Shown: positions 41,585-52,000 of the stretch, piece after piece
Position numbering within the stretch: position 1 is the first letter of the stretch
How the letters are laid out: each line of letters begins with the position of its first letter
DNA from: Bacteroidaceae bacterium
Lineage (GTDB): Bacteria > Bacteroidota > Bacteroidia > Bacteroidales > Bacteroidaceae
Length of the DNA stretch: 64,000 bases
Reading direction: 5' to 3'
NCBI GenBank assembly: GCA_902362595.1
Contig: CABIXF010000021.1
Coordinates: 1-64,000, forward strand
Position numbers and translations under genes: made by a program
Notes under the pieces: generated by a model
Told to the model about the DNA's origin: nothing
What the model saw: the letters and a program-made list of their open reading frames with translations, nothing else
The model's database searches: none

Positions 41585-42463
41585 CTATCGTTTATCAAAA
41601 GTCCTTGACACAAAAGGCAGACACATATACAAAGCAGAATGCCAATATTCCCAGTCGTGCCCACCGTCTCTAACTCTGAACTGACAGGGGATACCTGCCT
41701 TACGCATAGCCTGAAAGAACTCAATATTCCGATCAAGCAAAAAATCATCATCTCCACAGTCAATGAACCATCTCACCGATTTTAATGCCTGAACCGTATT
41801 TTCCTCCGCCTCTGCCACACGTTTTATGCAACTGCGGTCTATCACGGCACGGGTTAATATAGCCAGTTTGCTGTTTGGATTTTCAAAACGAGCCGCCCCT
41901 TCTTCCGGAATAGACATCAGCGCACTCATGGCATAAACAGAAGCAAACTTATCTGCATGCCACAAGCCATAACCTGTGGCCCCGCCACCGCCCATAGACA
42001 ACCCAGCTACGGCACGATTTTCCTTATCACCGATTATATTGTATTTACTTTCCACATGAGGCAAGAATTCTTCAAAAAAGAAATCCTCATAAAGCCAACC
42101 CGGCATGTTAAAAAAGCCGTTCCAGACTTCCTTGTAAATATCACCACCTGCGTCCGGCATCACAATAATCATCTCACTGGCCTCCTGTGCATAAATCAAA
42201 CGGTCGGCCACTTCCTGCACATGTCCGCGCCACACCCAATCCTGATTGGTCTGCGACATGCCATGGAAAAGATAAAGTACCGGATATTTCTTTCCCGGAA
42301 CTTCACCGTATGAAGGAGGCAGATAAATGGAACAGACTCTTTCCGTATTCAATTTCTTACTAAAAATCGTATCATTCACTACCCTGCTACGTGAAAACAA
42401 TGAGACAGGAATCAAGCCTAAAACAGACAAAATAACAATAAAAACATGTTTATTCATAGACAT
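41585..42463 (-). CDS. Secreted CE1 esterase (feruloyl/acetyl type)
   Basis: This 292-aa single-domain alpha/beta hydrolase has a signal peptide (MNKHVFIVILSVLGLIPVS; start 42463 or 42457). Motifs are LYLFHGMSQTNQDW (oxyanion), VAGLSMGGGGATGYG (nucleophile Ser), and DGGHDWEYWH (catalytic His). It belongs to the esterase D/CE1 group that releases ferulate or acetate from xylan. It is the first gene of the 13-gene operon and is 6 bp ahead of GH95. A longer frame to 42547 runs through the promoter and is rejected. Confidence 0.87.
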   Translation of the reverse strand: MSMNKHVFIVILSVLGLIPVSLFSRSRVVNDTIFSKKLNTERVCSIYLPPSYGEVPGKKYPVLYLFHGMSQTNQDWVWRGHVQEVADRLIYAQEASEMIIVMPDAGGDIYKEVWNGFFNMPGWLYEDFFFEEFLPHVESKYNIIGDKENRAVAGLSMGGGGATGYGLWHADKFASVYAMSALMSIPEEGAARFENPNSKLAILTRAVIDRSCIKRVAEAEENTVQALKSVRWFIDCGDDDFLLDRNIEFFQAMRKAGIPCQFRVRDGGHDWEYWHSALYMCLPFVSRTFDKR

Positions 42464-42478
42464 AAATTTTAATCTACA

Positions 42479-42543
42479 CAAAAATACTTCACACATAGAA
42501 AAATTACAAGAATTTACGTTACCAGTACTTTTGTTTACGTTAC
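42479..42543 (-). promoter_or_regulatory. HTCS-type promoter for the 13-gene operon
   Basis: Reading the minus strand: GTAACGTAAA at 42543-42534 is repeated exactly at 42522-42513 (21-bp period), followed after 26 bp by a perfect -7 element TATTTTTG (42486-42479). The -7 element starts 57 bp after the first half-site. Only a weak CTTG lies at -33. The ATG is at 42463, giving a very short leader. Confidence 0.78.
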
Positions 42544-42670
42544 ACACAGCACCTAATCCATTTACAAAACGTACATTTTATATATCCTCAGATTACATTT
42601 CACCTTATAATACGCTGTTTTACATATATTTACAAAAGCTGTGACTTCATTCCATAAAATCAGCCACATC

Positions 42671-42735
42671 GTAACATACAATAAGAAATCTGCAACATAC
42701 CGTCACATCCCCCCCATACAAAACACGTACATTTG
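42671..42735 (+). promoter_or_regulatory. HTCS-type promoter for the GH43 lipoprotein gene
   Basis: GTAACATACA (42671-42680) and GCAACATACC (42692-42701) are 21 bp apart. After 26 bp comes a perfect -7 element TACATTTG (42728-42735), starting 57 bp after the first half-site. It is a mirror image of the divergent promoter at 42479-42543. Apart from these two promoters I see nothing gene-like in 42464-42803. Confidence 0.78.
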
Positions 42736-42803
42736 CATTTAGAAAGATTACACTTCATTTAACCACAAAATCATTCATTTAATTACAAGTTTAATTTTTT
42801 ATC

Positions 42804-44516
42804 ATGAGAAATCAATTTAAACTACTTACACTAGGGACATTAGGTCTTCTGGCCGCCTCTTGTAGTAACAAGGTGACTATGCCTGAACCTGGAGTCCCGG
42901 TTTTCGGTCAGTTCACCTACACAGGAAAAGATGCGGTGTACGAAAAAAATCCACTCAACGAAGGCGAATTCTACAATCCGATACTACAGGGCTGCTATCC
43001 TGACCCCAGTATCTGCAAAAAAGGTACCGACTATTACCTGGTATGCTCTTCTTTTGCCATCAACCCCGGAGTGCCCATTTTCCACTCCACCGATTTGGTC
43101 AACTGGAAGCAGATTGGACATGTGCTCGACCGTCCGTCACAACTCAAAGTAGAAGATTCTGGTATCAGCGCCGGCATTTACGCCCCCACCATACGATACA
43201 ATCCCTACAACGATACCTTCTATATGATTACGACCCAATTCTCAGGAGGTATGGGAAACATGATTGTAAAGACTAAAGACCCCATGAAAGGATGGGGCGA
43301 CCCAATCAAACTGAATTTCGAAGGTATCGATCCGGATATTTTCTTTGATGACAACGGTAAAGCATACGTCACGCATAACGATGCACCTGAAAAGCCGTTA
43401 TACGAAGGACACAGAGTAATCAAAGTGTGGGAATATGACTTGGAAAAAGACCAAATCATTCCCGGAACAGACAAAGTTGTAGTAAACGGAGGCGTGGATT
43501 TGTCTAAAAAGCCCATTTGGATAGAAGCACCCCATCTTTATAAGAAAGATGGAAAATATTACCTCATGTGTGCGGAGGGAGGTACAGGCGGCTGGCACAG
43601 TGAAGTCATTTTCATCGGCGACAGCCCGAAAGGTCCGTTCAAACCTGCACCGGAAAATCCGATTCTTTCCCAACGTCATCTTCCGGCAGAACGTCCATTC
43701 AAGGTAGACTGGGCCGGTCATGCCGACTTAGTAGAAGGTCCTAACGGACAATACTATGGCGTATTTCTTGCCATCCGTCCAAATGAAGCCAACAGAGTAA
43801 ATACCGGTCGTGAAACCTTCATACTCCCTGTCGACTGGAGTGGAACTTTTCCTGTCTTCAAAGGAGGCTTGGAACCTATTCAGCCCAAACTAGCTATGCC
43901 ACAAGGCGTGAAGAATGAAACCGGAAAGAATGGATATTTCCCTAACGGAAACTTCACTTATACAGAAACCTTTACGCAAAGCCCGCTGGATTACCGATGG
44001 GTAGGAGTCAGAGGAGCCAAAGAAGGATTCATTTCTACCACAGCAGAAGGACTGAAAATAACGCCTTATGAAACCAATATTAAGGCCGTGGCTCCCACTT
44101 CCACTCTATTCTATCGTCAGCAGCACATTAATTTCACCGTCACTACGACCCTGAAATATGTTCCCCGCACTGAAAAAGATCTTGCCGGAATCGCCTGCTA
44201 CCAAAGTGAGAAGTTCAACTACGTATTCGGACTGACCAAGAAAGGGGAAGAAAACTACATCGTCCTGCAACGGACTGAAAACGGAAACTCTTCTACTCTT
44301 GCCAGCGAAAAGATTGAAAAGGATACTCCTGTCAACCTGCGGGTAAACGCTGAAGGCGACAACTATACATTCAGCTATTCCGTAAAAGATGACAACTATC
44401 AGACCGTAGGAGGAACTGTTTCCGGAGATATCCTCTCAACCAACGTAGCCGGAGGATTTACAGGTGCCATGATTGGATTATATGCCACCACATCCAATGA
44501 TGCGGAAGCGTTATAA
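42804..44516 (+). CDS. GH43 lipoprotein with C-terminal beta-sandwich
   Basis: This 570-aa protein has a lipobox LAASC with Cys20. The GH43 propeller (about 55-360) shows GCYPDPSICKKGTDYYLV, EGIDPDIFFDDNGKAYV and IEAPHLYKKDGKYYL (catalytic Glu). A GH43_C2-type sandwich (about 375-560) follows, ending in YATTSNDAEAL. Enzymes of this layout are exo-beta-xylosidases or arabinofuranosidases. It is the only glycosidase of the locus on the plus strand and forms a single-gene unit with its own HTCS-type promoter and terminator. Lipidation may place it at the cell surface. Confidence 0.87.
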   Translation: MRNQFKLLTLGTLGLLAASCSNKVTMPEPGVPVFGQFTYTGKDAVYEKNPLNEGEFYNPILQGCYPDPSICKKGTDYYLVCSSFAINPGVPIFHSTDLVNWKQIGHVLDRPSQLKVEDSGISAGIYAPTIRYNPYNDTFYMITTQFSGGMGNMIVKTKDPMKGWGDPIKLNFEGIDPDIFFDDNGKAYVTHNDAPEKPLYEGHRVIKVWEYDLEKDQIIPGTDKVVVNGGVDLSKKPIWIEAPHLYKKDGKYYLMCAEGGTGGWHSEVIFIGDSPKGPFKPAPENPILSQRHLPAERPFKVDWAGHADLVEGPNGQYYGVFLAIRPNEANRVNTGRETFILPVDWSGTFPVFKGGLEPIQPKLAMPQGVKNETGKNGYFPNGNFTYTETFTQSPLDYRWVGVRGAKEGFISTTAEGLKITPYETNIKAVAPTSTLFYRQQHINFTVTTTLKYVPRTEKDLAGIACYQSEKFNYVFGLTKKGEENYIVLQRTENGNSSTLASEKIEKDTPVNLRVNAEGDNYTFSYSVKDDNYQTVGGTVSGDILSTNVAGGFTGAMIGLYATTSNDAEAL

Positions 44517-44545
44517 TATGATATTTATTTTGCTTTTCCAATCAA

Positions 44546-44592
44546 TAAAATCAGCCCACTGACCGCTAAAAGTTGGTGGGCTGATTTTTTAT
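44546..44592. terminator. Strong bidirectional terminator after the GH43 lipoprotein gene
   Basis: The stem TCAGCCCAC/GTGGGCTGA with a loop of about 16 nt is followed on the plus strand by TTTTTT and preceded by AAAA usable on the minus strand. It lies between converging stops at 44516 and 44614. Confidence 0.88.
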
Positions 44593-44613
44593 CGAATACA
44601 AAACACTGTTCAA

Positions 44614-47115
44614 TCACTGTGGAAAGATTATCTGGTAACGCCCGCTCAAATGCATAAAGGCAAACAAGCGCAACAAACCATCATAATATTTATCCAAGTA
44701 ACCATCTTCATAAGGCTCATGCTTTGCCTCCCATAGTTGCTTTACAAATTCATAACATTTTACATCTGTAGCCACTAATGATACAGCAGCAGAGGTAGCC
44801 ACAAGTCCTAAAGAATGACGAAGCTGTTTATATTCACCAGCTTGCAATACCTCTTTTACTGGGCTTCCATCAACATTATACTGATCTTTAAAATCATAAA
44901 GCCCCTGACTATATAGAAAGTTCTGTATTTTATTGCCATATTCCTGCTGCCATTCTTTGTCAACACATGCCCATGAATAATCCAAGGCAATGTTCATGGG
45001 CACACGCCATGAATCAAAACGAAAAGCATCCCCAATGATTCCGCTAGAATTGAGCAAAGAGCCGTCATAGTTATTATAATCAGGATTCAATCCTGTCACC
45101 GGATGAATGCTTTTATGCAAATACTCACGGCTTTTCTGGGCACATTCTCTCCAAAAGCGACTTCTACCATCATTAGCCCATCTGGCCCACACCTCATAAA
45201 AGGCTGGCAGATGATAAGACGGGTCTGTAAATCTCGATCCAAAACCTGTAGAAGTAAAAGTAATCAGCTTTTGCTCCACATTGATAAAAGGAGTCACTGC
45301 ATCCATTCCGGTCTTTTGCATGGAACAATCCAAGATATTCTGTGCTTCCGCCAGATAATTGACTCCTGAGCTGTTTCCCCATCTGTTAGAAGCAAAAATC
45401 AAAGATGTCACATAATATAACTCCCCGTCGGATGCCGGTCCCTCTGAGTTACGAGTTCCATCTGTCTGACAACTCCACGCAAAATAACCTTTCAACCTTC
45501 CATCCTGATGCTGCATATATTTTTTACACCACCTCCACAAACGGTCAAATATGTCTTTCCGGTCAAACTGGACAGCTATCATCATACCATAGGACATTCC
45601 TTCCGTACGCACATCATGATTCTTCACATCACTAATATACGCCATAGAGTCGCCTACCTTAAAATAGACCTTGTTTTCCCCATAAAATACCTCATTGAAG
45701 ACCTCGTTCAGTTTTGCATCTATTTCAGCCTGAGAATATCCCATCTCCGCAAAGAAATTCCGATATTGATGAGTCTCAAAAGCTCCGGCAGGCCATGGCA
45801 CCGCATCAAAGCCTAACCAATCAATCTCCACAGCCTCTCCCTGCTGGAGTATAAGCCGTACGTCCTGTATTCCCTTTGGTACATCACGCACAGATTCCCT
45901 TATAATACACCAATCCTTACATGCCGGAACTTTGATTTGCGCCACTTTCTTATCTGCGACCTCCACTTTCAGTGTTCCGCCATGGAGAGACTTTACCCGC
46001 ATCTTCACTTCCTGTACTGGCTGAGTACCGAAATCCACCTGATTATAACGGACCCAAGATTTCACTTTTGCCAGTTCACATTTCCATCCTTCAAATTTAT
46101 TCTTTTCATCCACAAATGAAATCCCCACTCCTTTCTTACTGGCTTCACTATACCGGTCTATCTGTATTTTCATACGTGCATTTGTCACGCCTACTCCTCT
46201 CAGTGTAGGTTTCACCTTCCGGATGGTCCCATCCGCATTAAAGCACAAAGTATCAATCCGGACCGAACGGCGTTTGTCTGCTTCCGGCGAGAAATCGTTA
46301 TGATGATAAAAAAGGTACCACTGGCCTTTGTATTCCACCACAGAATGATGATTGGTCCAGCATCCCGTAGGAGATTCATCCATCATGATTCCTTTGAAAT
46401 CAAACGGCCCCATAGGTGAATCTCCCATTGCATAAGCCAGAGTTTCCGTCTTATCCTTTACCCACGGGAAAGTCAGATAGTACTTGCCATTTCTTTCAAA
46501 AACAAATGGTCCTTCCTTAAAGCCCTCTGGAAGGCCTTCTATCAAGACCGGTTCGGAAGCCAGCTCCCGCATATTATCTTTCAGTTTTGCCATACGCAAC
46601 CCATTTCCAGCCCAATAAATATAGGCACTTCCATCCTTATCCACCATCACACAAGGATCGATACCTTGAATTCCACTTATCGGCTTCCAATCAGGCATAA
46701 ATGGTCCCGACGGATTATCGGCTACTGCCACTCCCACAGAAAATCCTTTTGCATTTTTCGCCTTAGCCGGAAAATAAAAATAATACTTTCCTCCTTTAAA
46801 GACACAATCAGGTGCCCACATGGAATAAGATTCACGTTCCACCCAAGGCACATTATTCTGCGATAGAATCACCCCATGGTCCATCCAGTTTACTAAATCT
46901 TCTGACGAATATACATGATAGTCTTCCATACAAAACCAATCTTTAAGACGGGCTACCGGACTTTCTATATCATGTGACGGATACAAATATATTTTCCCGT
47001 CAAAAACCCGCGCAGTCGGATCGGCTGAGAATGAATGATTAATAATCGGATTTTGCGAGTAGACTGCCAATGCAGACGCAAACAAAACAAGTACACAGAT
47101 ATATAGATGCCTCAT
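44614..47115 (-). CDS. GH43-CBM6-GH8 fusion: xylosidase plus reducing-end exo-oligoxylanase
   Basis: This 833-aa secreted protein (signal peptide to about residue 20) fuses two enzymes. Residues about 20-320 are a GH43 propeller (FSADPTARVFDG, GIDPCVMVDKDGSAY, FKEGPFVFERNGKYYL); about 325-450 are a CBM6-like linker domain (VRYNQVDFGTQ, EIDWLGFDAVPW); about 455-833 are GH8, with the acid Glu in RTEGMSYGMMIAV and the base Asp in AFRFDSWRVPMNIA. The GH8 resembles reducing-end xylose-releasing exo-oligoxylanase (EC 3.2.1.156). Start 47115 is chosen over 47139 because the signal peptide begins there. It follows susD after a terminator-like hairpin. Confidence 0.88.
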   Translation of the reverse strand: MRHLYICVLVLFASALAVYSQNPIINHSFSADPTARVFDGKIYLYPSHDIESPVARLKDWFCMEDYHVYSSEDLVNWMDHGVILSQNNVPWVERESYSMWAPDCVFKGGKYYFYFPAKAKNAKGFSVGVAVADNPSGPFMPDWKPISGIQGIDPCVMVDKDGSAYIYWAGNGLRMAKLKDNMRELASEPVLIEGLPEGFKEGPFVFERNGKYYLTFPWVKDKTETLAYAMGDSPMGPFDFKGIMMDESPTGCWTNHHSVVEYKGQWYLFYHHNDFSPEADKRRSVRIDTLCFNADGTIRKVKPTLRGVGVTNARMKIQIDRYSEASKKGVGISFVDEKNKFEGWKCELAKVKSWVRYNQVDFGTQPVQEVKMRVKSLHGGTLKVEVADKKVAQIKVPACKDWCIIRESVRDVPKGIQDVRLILQQGEAVEIDWLGFDAVPWPAGAFETHQYRNFFAEMGYSQAEIDAKLNEVFNEVFYGENKVYFKVGDSMAYISDVKNHDVRTEGMSYGMMIAVQFDRKDIFDRLWRWCKKYMQHQDGRLKGYFAWSCQTDGTRNSEGPASDGELYYVTSLIFASNRWGNSSGVNYLAEAQNILDCSMQKTGMDAVTPFINVEQKLITFTSTGFGSRFTDPSYHLPAFYEVWARWANDGRSRFWRECAQKSREYLHKSIHPVTGLNPDYNNYDGSLLNSSGIIGDAFRFDSWRVPMNIALDYSWACVDKEWQQEYGNKIQNFLYSQGLYDFKDQYNVDGSPVKEVLQAGEYKQLRHSLGLVATSAAVSLVATDVKCYEFVKQLWEAKHEPYEDGYLDKYYDGLLRLFAFMHLSGRYQIIFPQ

Positions 47116-47144
47116 AAATATCAGTATTAGATATAACAAAAAGA

Positions 47145-47186
47145 TAAAAAAAGCTGCCCCAAACTACATGGAGCAGCTTTTTATAT
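47145..47186 (-). terminator. Hairpin between susD and the GH43-GH8 gene
   Basis: On the minus strand the stem AAAGCTGC/GCAGCTTT is followed by a T-run (CTTTTTTTATC). It lies 17 bp after the susD stop and 30 bp before the ATG at 47115. No separate promoter was found for the downstream gene, so it may be a partial terminator that lowers expression of the fusion enzyme. Confidence 0.75.
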
Positions 47187-47202
47187 TCAACAAAAAATGA
47201 AA

Positions 47203-49023
47203 TTAGTTAGCAGAATTACCATGCATATTCGTATTGGTAGAAAGTTCTGTTGAAGGTATTGGCACACGTAAATGACGAGAATAATCAAACGTCTGAGTAC
47301 CGGTCAAGTTAGTCTGTTCAACCTGAAGGGCATTTTTATTCTTCAAGTTATTCAACATGATACTCTGATCCGGATCATTCGGATTATTGTACCATCTCAT
47401 CAAGTTGAAGAATCTCCAGCCTTCCCAATACAACTCTACAGAATACTCATGTTTCAGAATTCGACGTACGGTATTCAATTCCATGCCTTCACAAATGACA
47501 TTACCATTTGTTCCAACCACTCTACCTACAACCGGATGATCCTGCAACAGTTCATCGACAGTAGGCAATGTACCACCTTTCAAATAATCTTTACCAGCAT
47601 CAGCCTCAGTCGTATTGAACGCTTCGGTATTGTTATTCGCACGATCACGCACCATCTGAATGTATTTTTTAGCTGTTGCCTCATCGTTGTCAGCTTCCAG
47701 ACAGCACTCTGCATACATCAACAGAATATCCGAATAACGGATAAGACGGTCATTGATACCGCTCTGTTCCTTGCTTCTCACCTGATCAAGACTATACTTA
47801 CGGCAGCCAAACCATTTTCCTCTCCATTCATCAAATGTATCGCCTGAGAACAAAGTCTCATAAGGAATCCAGTTACCAGACTTTCCTAAGAAATTACAAC
47901 CGTCTGGAATATACATACCCAGATAAGCACGAGGATCAATAATATTGTCATTCTCATCACGTTCAAACTCATTGTACAGGGCCAAAGAAGGTTGTCCATT
48001 CCACCATCTGGCAGACTCAGTAGAGTTAGGTGCACTCATTTCCAATTCACGGATTGTATTTTGTCCGGTTACAACCCAGTCATTTAAGTCACCATTGGCT
48101 GCAGGGTTAAAACCGTCTGTTTCTACACTCTGACAGAATTGTACCTCAAACAACGATTCTGAATTGTTTTCATTATCTTCTGTGGCATTGTCACGATAAT
48201 TATCCACCAATGAATATTTACCGGAATTAATAATCTGCCACAACACATCTTTAGCCAAGGCCCATTCTGCATCTCCCGCCTTTGCTGTACCATCCAATAT
48301 CGGACGAGCCATATACGTCTTTGCCAAAAAGGCAAGTGCAGAACCTTTGGTGGCACGACCTTCATTCTCTGTTCCTTCGTATGACCAGTCGGTAAGCAAC
48401 TCTGATGCATCCTGGAAGTCTTTTATCATACGTTTATAAATAGTACCTGGTTCAGCAGGAGCCAACATATAATCCCCTTCACCGGTAGTCACATAATCAC
48501 GGTCAGGAATTTCATCTCCCCAGAAATACACCAGATAGAACCGGCTCAATCCACGCAAAAAGATGGCCTCTCCTTTTAACCGGTTATATAACTTCTTGTC
48601 ATCTTCATTGTTCAAATCAAAAGCTCCATCCTGATTTGCTTCCAGTTTTTCAAGCGCTAAATTAGCCGCATACTGCAATACATACAAATCCTGATAACAA
48701 GTTGATACACTACCCAAGTCTGCGTTCACATTATACTGAGACAATCTCGCTGTTTCAGGTTCACCAGCAGCCGCTCCACTTGTAAACACATATTCATCAC
48801 TACGTGCATTCAGCATGAATGGCATCCAACGAGCCCATCCACCAGCTCTTTGAAGAATGTTATACGCTCCATTTACCGCATAAGTCAAATGTTCTTTCGT
48901 ATTATAATATGTAGCTTCGTTATCTGCTGAAGGATTATTAAAATCCATGTCAGGCTCACATGAACTCATTGTCATTAATAAAGAGCCCAAACAAATACCC
49001 ATATATGTTTTAATATGTTTCAT
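47203..49023 (-). CDS. susD: SusD-like surface glycan-binding lipoprotein
   Basis: This 606-aa protein has a lipobox MTMSSC with Cys22, so it is exported to the outer-membrane surface. The RagB/SusD fold is clear: N-terminal TPR-like helices (GEAIFLRGLSRFYLVYFWGDEIP, YKRMIKDFQDASELL), ATKGSALAFLAKTYMARP, and the C-terminal RRILKHEYSVELYWEGWRFFNLMRW and RHLRVPIPSTEL. It should lid the SusC barrel and bind xylo-oligosaccharides. It starts 24 bp after the susC stop. The frame could start at 49041, but 49023 gives a standard lipoprotein signal. Confidence 0.92.
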   Translation of the reverse strand: MKHIKTYMGICLGSLLMTMSSCEPDMDFNNPSADNEATYYNTKEHLTYAVNGAYNILQRAGGWARWMPFMLNARSDEYVFTSGAAAGEPETARLSQYNVNADLGSVSTCYQDLYVLQYAANLALEKLEANQDGAFDLNNEDDKKLYNRLKGEAIFLRGLSRFYLVYFWGDEIPDRDYVTTGEGDYMLAPAEPGTIYKRMIKDFQDASELLTDWSYEGTENEGRATKGSALAFLAKTYMARPILDGTAKAGDAEWALAKDVLWQIINSGKYSLVDNYRDNATEDNENNSESLFEVQFCQSVETDGFNPAANGDLNDWVVTGQNTIRELEMSAPNSTESARWWNGQPSLALYNEFERDENDNIIDPRAYLGMYIPDGCNFLGKSGNWIPYETLFSGDTFDEWRGKWFGCRKYSLDQVRSKEQSGINDRLIRYSDILLMYAECCLEADNDEATAKKYIQMVRDRANNNTEAFNTTEADAGKDYLKGGTLPTVDELLQDHPVVGRVVGTNGNVICEGMELNTVRRILKHEYSVELYWEGWRFFNLMRWYNNPNDPDQSIMLNNLKNKNALQVEQTNLTGTQTFDYSRHLRVPIPSTELSTNTNMHGNSAN

Positions 49024-49047
49024 AAAATTCCAATATTTCATTATTAC

Positions 49048-52000
49048 TTAAAATGTCAACTGCAAACCAGCAAAGAACTCACGATTTGCCCAATATGTAT
49101 CTCCAGAGTAGTAATATGCTCCATCTACACCACGATTCAAAGTAGAACCATTATTGGGGACTTGCGGGTCAAACATAGAATATCCTGTAATAGTGAACGG
49201 ATTCTTTACACCCAGATACAAACGTAAAGATTCAATGTGTGCTTTTGAAATCAATGCTTTGTCAAAAGTATATCCCAAGGTAATACGATTGCAACGGAAA
49301 TAAGAACCATTTTCAATAAAATAATCAGATGCCATAGTATGATTACCATTCGGGTCATTCAGTACAGCACGGGGAACATCGGTATTCACATTGGCCGGCA
49401 ATGTAATAGTCTCACCACCTGCAGTTGTAAAGGTTACATCTTCCGCACGGAAACGATTGTTCATATCTGCCATCTGATTCTTTGCAGCATAACCACCCAT
49501 CAACTCTGTCTTCCAGTTATTATAAATCTGGTTTCCAAAGTCACCTTGCCACAACATTGAAAAATCAAATCCTTTATATTCTGCCGTAATATTCAAACCA
49601 AAAGAGCAATTCGGTAAAGAAGAACCGATAAATGTCTTATCGTCATCTGTAATTTGTCCGTCACCATTCAAATCCACGTATTTCAAATCTCCAGCTGCAG
49701 CAGAAGGTTGAAGACGTTCTCCCTTGCTATTTACATAGTTAGCGGCCTCTTCATCTGTACGGAACAAACCATCTGTCTTATATCCCCAGAATTGAGCTAC
49801 CGGCTGTCCAACTACCGTCATTGTCACATTACCCGTACTACAAGCACCACCGGCAAGTGAAGCATTGTCACCCAAACTTGTTACTTCATTCCGATAAAGA
49901 GAGAAATTAGGAGAAATAGTCAATTTCACATCCCCAATCTGCTCACGATAAGTAGCTGAAAGTTCGATACCCCAGTTCTTCATGCTACCCACATTAGAAT
50001 ACATGGTATTGATATTACCTGTTGATTTAGGTAACTGTACGGCAAGCAACATATCGGTTGTCTTACGATTATAATAATCGAATACCAAGCTGAATTTATT
50101 ATTAAACATATCAAGGTCAAAACCTACACCTGCATCTCTGGTTGTTTCCCATGATAAATCTGGATTAGCAAAATTTTCAATCAATGGGGCAGATGCATTA
50201 GAAGCAGTTCCCTCAGGATTAATCTGGTTAGGACCAAAAGTATAATATCTGTTGTCGGTTACCACTACTGACTGATAATCATACCGTCCAACCGCATTGG
50301 CACTACCAATCCAACCCAATGTGGCACGAAGTTTCAAGTTGTTCAACCAACTGGAAGTGGCATCTTTCATCCAAGATTCCTCGCTTACTCTCCAACCTAC
50401 AGAGAATGATGGGAAATATCCCCAACGATTGCCTTTCTTGAACTTAGAAGATTCATCTGCACGGAAATTGGCGGTAATCATATATTTGCTGTTGTATGAA
50501 TACATCACTCTGGCCAGATAAGAAAAATAAGCTTCGTTATACTGTGAACTCGTGATGTTCTGACTGTCCGGGAAACGACTTTCCGGACCAAAATCTGCAT
50601 ATTCATTGCTACGACCAGAAATACCCGTAGACCATCCGTCAAATTTTTCTGATACCACACCTAAAACTCCCGACAAAGTGTGTACGTCATTAAAGGTCTT
50701 ATCGAAAGTCAACAAGTTTTCAATAATCTCATGTCCGCTTCCTCCTTTTGTTGTACTCTGTGAATTATATGACTGTCTTCCATTAGCGGTTCCAAGATCA
50801 TGTTCCGGAATGAGAGTGGCATCATTGTTTCTGGCAAATGAATAGGTATAAGTCAAACGGTATTTCAACCAGTCAAAAATCTTTATTTCTCCAAAAATAC
50901 TTCCCAATGCACTGATGGATCGATTGCGAAGCTTTTCATTTCTTAAGAACCAGATCTGGTTGACCAAGTCATTTCCGTCACGTCCATTGTTACCAGTCAA
51001 GAAGAAACTACCATCCTCATTATACACTGGAAGGTTGGAAGGAGTCTGTAAAGCATTCATCAAAGAGGCACCCGTAAATCCATTTGTTCTGCTATAATTG
51101 GCAAATATACGACCACCGTAAGTAAAACGCCCTACAGTTCCTTCTACATTGGCATAGATGTTATCCACTTTCACATCTTCCGTATGCATCTTATCATCAT
51201 TGTCTGCATGTGTGGCACCAATACGATAGCTGGCATATTTACTACCTCCACTTACTGACAAGTCATATTTCTGATAGTTTGTATTGCTAAAATATTCATC
51301 CCACCAGTCTGTGCTACCAAGCGGACTACTTGGATTTGCCACACCTGCCGGAACTGTTTTATTCCATGTGCCATTGGCAATTGCATTCGCATCGGAGGAA
51401 TTATAATAAAGTTCATTTACATAAACGGCATAGTCATAAGGATTCAACATGTCTACCTTACTTGTATTTGAACCAAAACCGGCATATGCATTAAAACTTA
51501 CTTTCGGTTTTCCTTCAGCTCCCTTTTTCGTAGTGACTACAATTACACCATTTGCACCACGCACACCGTAGATAGCACACGAAGCCGCATCCTTCAACAC
51601 CTGAATAGACTCAATTTCATTATCATTCGGAATGTTACCAGAGGCGTCAATGATACCATCTACTACCCACAACGGGTCTGTACTACCTGTAATAGAAGAA
51701 GTACCACGAATACGAATCTTACCACCTGATACATTCACACCTGCCGTACTACCCTGCAAGGCATCTGTAATTCCACCCGGAGACTTCAAAACTTCCTTTG
51801 GGCTCAAAGTGGCAATTGCTGAAGTCAAATCTTCTTTTTTCTGAGTACCATATCCTACTACTACGACATCATCCAGTAATTGCGTGTCTTCTTTCAACGT
51901 AACAGTCAAATCTGTTCTGCCAGCAACCGAAATTTCCTGACTTTTATATCCTACAAAAGATACCACAATCACCGAATTAGAAGGTACATTCAATGTAAAT

